NCBI GenBank assembly: GCA_022495005.1
Contig: JAGYXB010000056.1
Coordinates: 1,054,001 to 1,118,000 of the forward strand
Source: Rhyacophila brunnea
Taxonomy: Eukaryota > Arthropoda > Insecta > Trichoptera > Rhyacophilidae
Direction: 5' to 3'
DNA: 64,000 bases
Shown: positions 55,409-64,000 of the stretch, in pieces
Numbering within the stretch: position 1 is the first letter of the stretch
How the letters are laid out: every line of letters begins with the position of its first letter
Made by a program: the position numbers and the translations under genes
The notes under the pieces: model-generated
Databases searched by the model: none
The model's input: only the letters and a program-made list of their open reading frames with translations
Told to the model about the DNA's origin: nothing

Positions 55409-58400
55409 CTAGAATACAAATTTAATGTTATCATTAAAATTGAAGAAACATGTGCAGATTTATATTATTCAATAAATAGTAACCTATCTATAATTTTCAA
55501 AGATCAGTCATTCTAAACTAGTCAGTTGCCGGAAGTTGCTAAGTGTGTCATGAAATATTTGACCATACTTTGAAAAACTGAGTTAGTGTGTTATTTTCAA
55601 TATTTAGTGGGGATTCGCTAATGCAACGCTGTTCAGGGATTGGAGCCCACTACATTTCACAGGCTAATTGGCCACTAATCAGTTTGTCACGTCAACTGCT
55701 CCTGTTATTTATTTAGTCTCCATTATTGAATCCCGAGATTCTTTCCAAGCAGCTTACACCCATTCTGCTAATTGATGCCACTGCTTTTTTTAATCTTAAC
55801 AGTAAGGGTCAAAAATGGTTAGTCTATCATCCACATCCACAGCTTACATTCCTTTAAATTTTAGAAGGAAATTTTAAGATGCTAAGAGCCGGGCCACACC
55901 GGGCGACTCTGGTCTCGAGACCAGACCGATGTATGCAGTTATATGGACCATGCCACACCTGGTCGCTCAGTAGTTGCGCAAGCAATAAAGTCAGGCGATC
56001 AGTAAAATCTCATTCTTGCGCTCGGTCTGGTCTTGCGGTCTCTCTGGTCGGGCGACCGGTAGCGATGTATGAAAACATATAGCTATGTATTGAGTGCTGC
56101 CACACTGGGCGATCGGTTGCGAGAAGCCACGCCACGGAGAGAACGTATTTTTTGCATACTTGCGTAGGTACGTACATTCATTATTATTATTTATTGGCTG
56201 CCTCTCTGGTCGCCTGCAAGTCGCCGGCAGCCACACCGCGGAGAGAACGTATTTTTTGCATACTTGCGTGTACATTCATTATTATTTTTATTATTGGCTG
56301 CCTTTCTGGTCGCCGGCAAGTCGCCCGAGTAAATCGCCCGAGGAGACCAGTCGCGCAACTGGTCTCGAGACCAAAGTCGCCCGGTGTGGCCCGGCTCTTA
56401 TGCAGCTGTGTCGCATGTAGAGCTTGTGAATTCTCGAGATTCAGGAATTCTCGAAATCAAGAATATTTGTTGTCTAAAAACTTTTTTAAGCGGCAAATTT
56501 TTTTAATTCCGGTTGCGATCAGCAGCTTAACCTAGCAACAATTTCTCAATTTCATGAGAATCTCATTGACGATTTCTGGGGAAATGAGAATTCTCGAAAT
56601 ATCAGAAAATTTAATTCTTAAGATCCGAGAGTGATTTTTTATGCTTATTTCTCGAAAATTCTCAAAACGAGATTTCTCAGTCACAACCTCTGGCCACAGT
56701 AGTGGAGTGTCACTATTAGAAAAAGGTTGAGATATCACATAGGTTCACAAATAATTTTTATGAACGTGCAGGATTTATCATGATAGCTTTAAAGTGTCTA
56801 AGCAGCAAAAACAATGTTGAATCTCATTTTAGCCTTTTATTACGAACGTTGGCTTTGTAAGATTTAATAATACGTTGTATTGGATTAATTTACGTATTTC
56901 ATAATAATTTCAAATTATGGATACTTACAACTGAAGCACTTTTAAACATTTCCATGCGCTTGGTAAGTTGATTTTTACATTCTTCCTCGAGGACCTTCGT
57001 TTCGTCAGTAAGTACTATTTGTAGACATTTAATATCTGAAAATATAATATATTAAGTAATTAGATAATACTCATCTTAAAATACATCTACAAAAAGAATG
57101 TATTATAGATATACCATCATAAATCATCTGAATGGTGAATCTATAGTATAGTCTTCCTTATTACCACGTTTTTATTAGTTCGTATTCTTGTTTGTCCAGT
57201 ACTAATTTTTTCTTGTGTCCAGTACATATTTTTCTTGTTTGTCCAAGATTTGTATTGGACGATTGAAGATTTTTAACTAACTTGCCGACTAGCTAGACAT
57301 TTGAAATTTTTAGAATATATCAGAACACGACGACAATGCATTCTTTTAATACTTTTAGCCATTTTTAAGCAGAATTGAATTCATTTTCAGTTAATTCTGT
57401 TTTGTATGGAAAGTTATTATTGTTGGTTGCTAAGGGGGTCTAAAAATTAGCAACTAAGTTATTAATATACATGCGTTACTATGGAAATCAAATGTCAAAA
57501 TGACATTTCTGTATTCTATATTAGTTCAGTATTTCTATCAAGTACAATAACTTTTTTTATTAATACATAGAATTGTCAAGTTTATAATATGATTCAACAG
57601 AAAATTTAAAATTAAGGCTAAATTATTAACATATACATGCGTTACTATGGAAATCAAATGTCAAATGACATTTCTGTATTCTATATTAGTTCAGTATTTC
57701 TATCAAGTACAATAACTTTTTTTTATTAATACATAGAATTGTCAAGTTTATAATATGATTCAACAGAAAATTTAAAAACAAGGTATATAAAAAGTTCTTT
57801 TTATCTTGTAATTATTTATTGGTAGATGGCTTTATTGAATTTTTTTGTGAAAGATTATATGGATAAAAAGGTAAATTTTCGGTTTGTTAATGGGAGTGTT
57901 TCAAAGTTTCGTTTGTTCATTATTAGAATAGCTTTTATTTCAACGACTATTTTATTGAAAATGGTTATAAATAGTAATTCAAAATGTTTTCAATACATAT
58001 AAAGGCTACACGGAAGAACCATCATTTTAGAGCATGTCAAGCCGAACTGACAAACGTCCATTTAGATCGAGATGTCTAGAATTTTATCATGAATCCACTA
58101 CATGTTACTACATTATTACTGTCTATCGGTTGATTAACAGTTAGATCTAGAGAAAACAATGCAAACATGTATATAACAATCTGCACACAGCATGCCACAA
58201 TTTTGAGACTAGTGATGTATGAGCCCGACGGATAACTGAATAATCTGACATTCTTTAACCAGAAATTAAATATATAGTTTTGAATGTCGTTTACTTGTTT
58301 CCGACAAAGGAAAGCAATTTTAAGTATCGATTATATATGCAAATACTTTCAGTATTAAATGTGTCTTATTATTATTAACACGGTTGACAAATACATTTAT

Positions 58401-61023
58401 AAATGGATGCCATCTTGGCACTATATATGAATTTCTTGCCTTTAATGAAAATTTAGAGATGGCACTGTAGGTATACTTTATCACGGTGCTGTGCATTTAC
58501 AATTTCAACATTGTGATAAAGTAACCATTGAAATCGGTATTTAATTTATATTATCATACTTTCACCATTGCATAAATTAAATAAAAAATATTTATTGATT
58601 ATCGGGAAATTAAAAATTTAAAAAACGGCAACACTTATGATTTTAAAACTTTTGTAGCTATCATTATAATATTTTGATTAATAACTGACATTTTGACATT
58701 ATTTCGATTTAACAACTCAACATTCTTTGGCCTTAAGATTGTTCGTAATCTATATAGAAACAATTTTATAGAAGTTTTCGATTTTTGGGACTGATTCCAG
58801 GTTTTCTCATATCTAAAATTACACGTGTGACATTTCTACAGTTATATCGCGAATTGTAGTGAAAGTGACATACGTCTTCCGTTGCCTTGGTCTAAATGAT
58901 TACACCACTTCAGGAGGTCTACGGCGCACGCTCTCTGAAGCAAGGGATCAGCTTGAATGTCAGCTCTGGCTTCACCAATTAAAGATGCCACCTCTGTCCT
59001 ACACTCTTCTGATACAATCCTTCTTCGCAAGAAGGCCTGCTTCAGACATTCTTCGACCTTAAAAGAAGCAAAAAAAATTATGACAAAACAACTGAACTAT
59101 AATTTATTAAAATATAGAATAGCTTATCGGATATGTCAATGCATTTGGAATTTAAGATTACATGGATATCTATTGTCTTTTCGATAAATGTAAAATTAAA
59201 AAAATATAAATAGGATCAAGAGATAATCGGGTAATGTGTTTGGGATATCTACGCAAAAATTTTTTGAGGTATTTTTTTTAATGGAAAAGTAAATCTGTAT
59301 ATTTAACTTAATCTAAGGCACACAAGTTGTGTAGTAAAAGCGATAAATTGGCCCTACTGATATAAAATATTTTGCAAATCATTATTATGGGAAAAGGGCA
59401 TAAATACTTACATAGTATACACTAAACTTTGTCAGCCACACCAATTTATTTTTATTGAACTAAAACTACAATTTGTAGATAGTGTGTGTTACCAACACTA
59501 TCTGTAATATTATGTATTCTTGATTCAACGAAAACAATTAAGTATGACTGAAAAAGTGTGCACTATTTTTCTCAGATCGCCAAAACATACATGAACTCTT
59601 ATGGTTTGGATTAGGCAGGGTTCAATTAAATTTAAAAAACTACCAGCACCTTCTGCAAATTGTATTCTTAGTTCAATGAAAATGAATAAGTATGACTGAC
59701 AAAGTTTAGTGTGTACTATTTGTGTTGAATCTTAACAGCCTATCTTCACCCTTCGCCACTGCTTTCTTTAATGGTTTATAGGAATACTGCTATAAGTAAA
59801 TAATTTGTATTTTACAGACAGCAAAAATAATTTACAGTACTACCAGCGTCTCAAGAATTTTGACGCGTACAAAAGATAATGTTTAAATTAAGTACTACAA
59901 TATCGATATGATTTCAAAGGTCGGAAGAATTGACCCGATATTAAAATAAATTGGAACATGAAAACATACATGGATGTAACAAGATAAGATGTATATAAAC
60001 ATTTCACTTTTAATGAATAGGTTAAAAGTGATATATGCTAAAAACAGTTGATTTATGTAATATTTATACATACATTTAAATTTACATTGTATGCAATAAA
60101 ACACAAAGTTAGCTCGGAATTGAAATGGCAGGCTCTAGAGCAATGAAAATTTTACTGAAGTTTCCTTGGCAAAAATTTAGATCAACGTAAACATTTTGAG
60201 GTTTTTTTTTTGGTTTAATTCATGAGATATGAACAATTAAAGTTTCCCATACAATATCAAAATTTGAATACGTAATATAAGTTGTACCTACTTAATTTTA
60301 TATTATTTTAATAATCGGTAACCTTGGTAGTAAAACAACAAAATTGTCTTAAAACATTATTCAACATCGAAATATTTTAATTTGAATTCATAATTTACCG
60401 ATAGTATTTAATGATTTTATAATCAAGTAATAATGGATGACGATATTCTCGAAATTGCAAAAATCTACATCATTCAAAGAACAGAGGAACTGAAAAAGCT
60501 AAGATCTTGAACGAATGTAACATGTTTTTCTGGTATGGCATTTAAGAAAGTCATAATAATAATATATTTTTCTAACTGATGAGGGCGATTGTATTTAGGG
60601 GTATTCAAAAATAAAACTCGATATTAAAAGACCTGAAGGACTACTAAGAGACCGCTGCATCGATGAGACAATCAAGTTTAGCGGAATTACGTGGCAAAGA
60701 ATACGGATCGAGAAGAGTGGAGACGGCAAGCAAATGATATAATATGACCTCGTACCATTTACGCCGGACAATGCAATAATAATGAAATTTACAGACCTCT
60801 CCGTCTGCAGTGGTGTCAGAATTATCGGTCGGTTTGCATATGGTTTCGATCTCAGCCCGACACATGGTGCTGAGAAGGGGGTCCAGATGGTAGTTGAGAG
60901 CTTGCTCTCTCAGCACCGACGCCATCTGATGTTCGCAGTTTGAGCTCAACTTTGCCTCGCGGAATTTGTTCTTGAGGCACCGTATTACTTTTCCTTGCAG
61001 TTCTTTGTCTTGGGGCTCGCTGG
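55244..61023 (-). CDS. GLG1: Golgi apparatus protein 1 (GLG1/MG-160), C-terminal exons
   Basis: GLG1 is a type I Golgi membrane sialoglycoprotein built of many Cys-rich repeats, and it binds FGF, E-selectin and TGF-beta precursors in vertebrates. Four minus-strand exons: 61023-60797, 59057-58874, 57035-56929 and 55408-55244 (last 226 residues plus stop). Repeats read VIRCLKNKFREAKLSSNCEH, HLDPLLSTMCRAEIETIC, then VEECLKQAFLRRRIVSEECR, ADIQADPLLQRACAVDLLKW, then IKCLQIVLTDETKVLEEECK. The tail has one membrane segment (KYFIVVMLTFLGIIFIFGMF) and a short basic cytosolic end (CGRVSRKAMYMKRK), as in human CGRITKRV. All joins keep phase. The N-terminal signal peptide and earlier repeats lie upstream, beyond the window or unrecognised. 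Confidence 0.95.
55885..56400. mobile_element. GC-rich MITE with long inverted ends and TA duplication
   Basis: The left AGAGCCGGGCCACACCGGGC-GACTCTGGTCTCGAGACCAG and the right CTGGTCTCGAGACCAAAGTC-GCCCGGTGTGGCCCGGCTCT are near-exact inverses, flanked by TA. The interior contains a 104-bp tandem duplication (56136-56340) and repeated CTGGTCG/CGACCGG motifs. It is far more GC-rich than its surroundings. No coding remnant. Confidence 0.88.
56136..56340. repeat. 104-bp tandem duplication inside the GC-rich MITE
   Basis: GGAGAGAACGTATTTTTTGC recurs at 56136 and 56240. The units also share ATACTTGCGT, TACATTCATTATTATT and TTGGCTGCCT-TCTGGTCGCC, with small indels. Confidence 0.88.
56425..56690. 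repeat. TTCTCGA-rich inverted repeat segment
   Basis: GAATTCTCGAGATTCAGGAA-TTCTCGAAAT at the left is mirrored by ATTTCTCGAAAATTCTCAAA-ACGAGAAATCTC-like sequence at the right, with GAGAATTCTCGAAATATCAG between. Borders are unclear. Confidence 0.45.
56929..57035 (-). CDS. GLG1: GLG1 last Cys-rich repeat exon
   Basis: 107 nt encode IKCLQIVLTDETKVLEEECK, NQLTKRMEMFKSASV. The acceptor is TTTTCAG and the donor GTAAGT. The open frames on the other strand here are shadows. Confidence 0.94.
57036..58873 (-). other. GLG1 intron with a recent tandem duplication
   Basis: Contains the 168-bp duplication at 57446-57780. The remainder is AT-rich. A short inverted pair (TACTTTATCACGGTG near 58474, TTGTGATAAAGTA near 58511) is the only other feature seen. 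Confidence 0.6.
57446..57780. repeat. 168-bp tandem duplication, nearly identical units
   Basis: The units share TACATGCGTTACTATGGAAA, ACATTTCTGTATTCTATATT, AGTTCAGTATTTCTATCAAG and TGATTCAACAGAAAATTTAA. GCGTTACTATGG starts at 57471 and 57639. Only a few bases differ, which suggests a recent event. Confidence 0.92.
58874..59057 (-). CDS. GLG1: GLG1 Cys-rich repeat exon
   Basis: 184 nt encode VEECLKQAFLRRRIVSEECR through CNHLDQGNGR plus one base. The donor is GTATGT. The C left over joins AT of the next exon to give His in GNGR-H-IKCL, parallel to human GRGRQMSCL. Confidence 0.94.
59058..60796 (-). other. GLG1 intron with a family 3 MITE
   Basis: Contains the MITE at 59405-59768. The rest (59769-60796) is AT-rich with nothing recognised. 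Confidence 0.6.
59405..59768. mobile_element. hAT-like MITE family 3, inverted arms
   Basis: The right end reads, inverted, CAGTGGCGAAGGGTGAAGAT-AGGCTGTTAAG, followed by TTGAACTAAGAATACAATTT-GCAGAAGGTGCTGG and AATTGAACCCTGCCTAATCC. A shorter inverted arm lies at 59430-59490 (TTATTGAACTAAAACTACAA). Confidence 0.72.
60797..61023 (-). CDS. GLG1: GLG1 Cys-rich repeat exon
   Basis: 227 nt: two bases of a split codon, then SEPQDKELQGKVIRCLKNKF through DNSDTTADGE. The acceptor is CATACAG and the donor the weak GTCTGT. The next exon follows in phase 0 (DGE-VEECLK). Confidence 0.93.
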
Positions 61024-61933
61024 CTGTATGATGTAACAAGAAAAAATAATAAATATACATTAAACTATTATATAAAATAAATACTATTGAGTGAGGTTAT
61101 ATCTGATAGATGACATACATAGTTAGGTATCCATAGATAGGACCTGAAGATGCCAAAAGGCGAACCTGGGTCACTAAAACTGATCTCTACGGAAAATTAC
61201 AATCGATTTTATTAAAAATGAATCATTTAAAAAAATGTCAGAAGCGTTCTGTATGTTTGTGTTTCAATAAAATGATTACATACTGCACTCTTCACTCTTA
61301 TGTTTTATTAAGTTTTAAATAAAATAAAAATAATTTAAGACTTTGTACCTAATTCAAATATTTATAATATATTAATCTGTTACAAATGAATGCTATGCAA
61401 CAGTAAAATGGTCAATTTTATATCATAAAATTAGATTTTTTTAGCACGTCACGTTAACCTTGATATAAGTGTTGCGATAGATAGTCAACGACCATTGTAA
61501 GATTATATTGCAAAATATAAAACAGTTTTTCGCATTTTATATTATCTTCAAATGGATGGTAAAGAATAGACATTGAGAACACAAAAATCAATTTGAAATA
61601 TGGATACAGCAGAAAATATTCATTGCAAAATTACAAGTCAATTACAAACTCATATAGCAAGTTTTAACAAATATATTTTACAGATAAGTCTTAAGTGCAT
61701 AATTTATTTTATTGATAGGTACGTTCGTAAAATGTTGTTAAGTCGAGAAATACCTATGGATGTCTACAGTGCCATAAATAATTGATTATAAACATAAATA
61801 AATAAATGAACATAAATAATGAAATAAAAACACGAATAAATGAGATTATAAACAAGTAAGAAACGACGTTAAAAACCATAAATTTTATTTTTAGTTAAAA
61901 TATGGCAGCTGTCACAGATTTGCAAGGTGCGCA

Positions 61934-62625
61934 TCAGTAGCGAAAGGTGAAGGTAGGCTGTTAAGATCCGCCATAAATAGTGCACATTACACTTTGTCAG
62001 TCATACGTGTTTGCCTTTATTGAACTAAAACTACAATTTACAGATGGTATTGGTTAGTTTTTGAAAATCAATTAAGCCCTGCCTAAACCAAACCATAATA
62101 GCAGTGACATCCCTAGACAAATTTTTTTTTTACAGTATTTTTTATCATCATTTTATGACTCCAATATCTAATAAATCTCATGTATGGGTACATTACAAAC
62201 AAATTATATAGGGACCACTAATACATACAAAATTAAATTTAGATATAAAAAGCGAATAAATATACAAATAGGCGATACGACAAAATTGTGCACACTTTTA
62301 CATTCATACTTATTTGTTTTTGTTGGATTAAGATTACCTATTACACATATTGTTGGTTCAATTTTTAAAATTCATTAAGCCCTGCCTAAACCAAACTAAA
62401 ATAGATAAAACATATTATTCTATCTATAAAATATTCAGAGTTATGTATGATTTAATTGCATAATTTTAGATATTTTATAGATAAACAAGTATTTTTTGAC
62501 TATTACCTATAATGGCTTGGTTTTCGCAGGGTTTAATTGAATTTTAAACTAACCAACACCACCTCTAAATTGCAGTCTTATTTCAATACAATGCACATGC
62601 ATATCGTTGTATGGAAGATGCGCAC
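61934..62625. mobile_element. cluster of family 3 MITE arms
   Basis: Three arms are seen: 61934-62100 (CAGTAGCGAAAGGTGAAGGT, TTATTGAACTAAAACTACAA, GCCCTGCCTAAACCAAACCA), 62283-62405 (CATACTTATTTGTTTTTGTT, AAGCCCTGCCTAAACCAAAC) and an inverted arm at 62512-62600 (GGTTTAATTGAATTTTAAAC-TAACCAACACCACCT). Confidence 0.68.
62103..62185 (+). mobile_element. terminal fragment of the 7880-8343 hAT MITE family
   Basis: CAGTGACATCCCTAGACAAA, then ACAGTATTTTTTATCATCAT and TTATGACTCCAATATCTAA follow the inverse of 8343 downward (CAGTGACGTCCCTAGACAAA, GCAGTATTTTTTACCATA, TCATGACTCCAATATCTAA). The opposite end was not found. Confidence 0.7.
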
Positions 62626-63114
62626 TCATATTTGAGATTAAATACTAATTACCCGAGTAATGGTTGATGAGTAAATAAGTAGTGTTAAGTGACATTCTAT
62701 GCATCTCGGCCTCAGTTAAGGCAAACTTAACATTAACATCTCTGCATTTGGTCATAAATGAATAATGCACACATTGAGAAAAGAAGATTTTGAATAAGTG
62801 CAATATTCTATGTCAGGAAATACTGCTTTATTCTGTAAATTCACATAATAATAAGGAAGGATGTTGTATCATAATAACACAAACTGTAAATATCTTTACA
62901 AATTGTACAGGCCAAATTCTTTATGTTCGTCTTATTTAGTGTTCTTTCCCCCTTAAAACTATGCATTTTAATAATAAAAATTTGTTGTGAGTCAAACGAT
63001 ATTAACTTTAAATGCGATTATGCAGAAGTGAGATGGAAATCATTATGGTTTGAAGTAAGATTGTATAAAAGAATAGTGACCTAAATAACCGTAAGAGATA
63101 AATAATAAAGTACA

Positions 63115-63185
63115 ATAGAGCAAGGGTTAACAGGCTGAACTTGCAAGTGATGAATCACGGGTTTGAGTCACACCGGCTGGATAAA
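63115..63185 (+). repeat. tRNA-like fragment, probable SINE head
   Basis: GGGTTAACAGGCTGAACTTG-CAAGTGATGAATCACGGGTT-TGAGTCACACCGG has the spacing of a tRNA with B-box-like GGTTTGAGTC. It does not fold as a good tRNA and lacks a matching A box. Confidence 0.4.
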
Positions 63186-64000
63186 ATTCATCTGCTGTTT
63201 TTCAATCGATATGTGTATTTAGTTTAAGGGCGTGGGGTGAAGGATTTGACTGACAACAAATAATTTTATAGGAATGTAAGTTCTGTCACGGAGCAGGAAT
63301 TTACTAAATAAATTAAGGCTTTTTTTTCAATTTATACCATATGAATGATACCTATTACAATAATTAAAATCATGCATCTTTGGTCTATCCCACATTATTA
63401 TGAATGCATGAATGCTGTCAATGTAATCAAAATTTATATGCATGAATACATGTTCTCAAGAAAATCATGTTTTTAATAGCTCTTTATCCAGGAGTACTAA
63501 ACAATAACAGTTATTAAATTTTCAAAACACTGTTCGACTCGATAAGCTTTAACTATCTGGAAAGAATTAATAAAATCTAATTTATAACAAGTTAATGATT
63601 TTAAAAACTTTAATTCAATCTCGAATGAAAATAAATTAAAGTTAATCAGCGTTTTCACTTATGGACACTGTATAGGTATTTTAACATATTATTATGAGAA
63701 TTTGTTGCTAGTCATTCGATCAACCCATAGACCGATGTACTGGAACCATACACACATATCAATGGAAAAAAAAACAACATTTATTATGGATTTAACGCAG
63801 CTGTCGTATTTAAGGCTAGCAGTTTGCAATCCAGGATCGATTTCTTAATCCTGAAATATTGTCATTGAGATTACTGGAATTAGAATTGAGATTACTTTAT
63901 ACCGATATGATTTTTCATATATTTTTTAAATTGTCAGATCAGAAAAGAAAAGAAAGCAAACAAAAATATGTCACAAATCTGATTCTCAAGGGAAATATTC

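Larger units (their letters stand above)
55409..56928 (-). other. GLG1 last intron
   Basis: Holds the GC-rich MITE (55885-56400) and, directly after it, a segment rich in GAATTCTCGA/TTCTCGAAAA motifs in both orientations (56425-56690). The latter looks like a degraded palindromic repeat of unknown type. Confidence 0.65.
61024..64000 (-). other. GLG1 intron (partial) with repeats
   Basis: Upstream of the 61023 acceptor no confident GLG1 exon is found before the window ends. Repeats: family 3 arms (61934-62625), a hAT MITE end (62103-62185) and a tRNA-like fragment (63115-63185). 61024-61930 and 63186-64000 show nothing else. Confidence 0.6.

Noticed and set aside
62653..62741. Possible minus-strand GLG1 exon with TGCAG acceptor and GTAATT donor, phase-compatible with the exon at 61023
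   Set aside because: The reading (DVNVKFALTEAEMHRMSLNT...) has no Cys residues and does not resemble a GLG1 repeat. Phase agreement alone is weak. A transcript spanning 61023 to this segment would reverse this.
1..64000. A bacterial-type operon, defence island or other novel multi-gene system
   Set aside because: All confident genes are intron-containing conserved animal genes with unrelated roles. The rest is transposons and unassigned AT-rich DNA.

Overview
The window is a nuclear stretch of an animal genome, most likely an insect or close arthropod. It is AT-rich, has long introns, and is packed with short DNA transposons, tRNA-derived SINEs and one decayed DIRS-type retroelement. I could not resolve the order. 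Four conserved single-copy genes are present: NOL10 (minus, 5' end only), ALS2/alsin (plus, complete), a CTD small phosphatase of the CTDSP1/CTDSPL family (minus, complete), and GLG1 (minus, 3' end only). Exon boundaries were set by hand from family similarity, GT/AG sites and codon phase. All joins keep frame: alsin sums to 4812 nt (1603 aa) and the phosphatase to 885 nt (294 aa).

Layout. 1-3761 is a NOL10 intron holding a mariner-derived MITE and a large foldback element whose end lies about 9 bp from the exon 2 donor. NOL10 exons 2 and 1 lie at 3762-4192. About 4513-10815 is a degenerate DIRS-like composite on the minus strand, in which the tyrosine-recombinase end of one copy (A) abuts the gag of another (B). 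Alsin runs from 11421 to 28967 in nine coding exons. 28968-35639 holds the convergent 3' flanks of alsin and the phosphatase, plus several MITEs. The phosphatase coding exons span 35640-47082. 47083-55243 is intergenic and repeat-laden. The last four GLG1 coding exons lie at 55244-61023, and the gene continues upstream beyond the window.

Gene order. NOL10 and ALS2 are head to head and ALS2 and the phosphatase converge. Without the DIRS insertion the NOL10 and ALS2 start codons would be only about 0.9 kb apart, so an ancestral shared promoter region may have been split by the element. The genes act in unrelated processes: nucleolar ribosome assembly, Rab5/Rac signalling on endosomes, RNA polymerase II CTD dephosphorylation, and a Golgi sialoglycoprotein. 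I see no operon-like or defence-type system. The unusual biology here is structural: nested MITEs with intact target duplications, foldbacks close to splice sites, an in-frame 234-bp amplification inside a dead reverse transcriptase/RNase H gene, and several MITE families with two or more copies in 64 kb.
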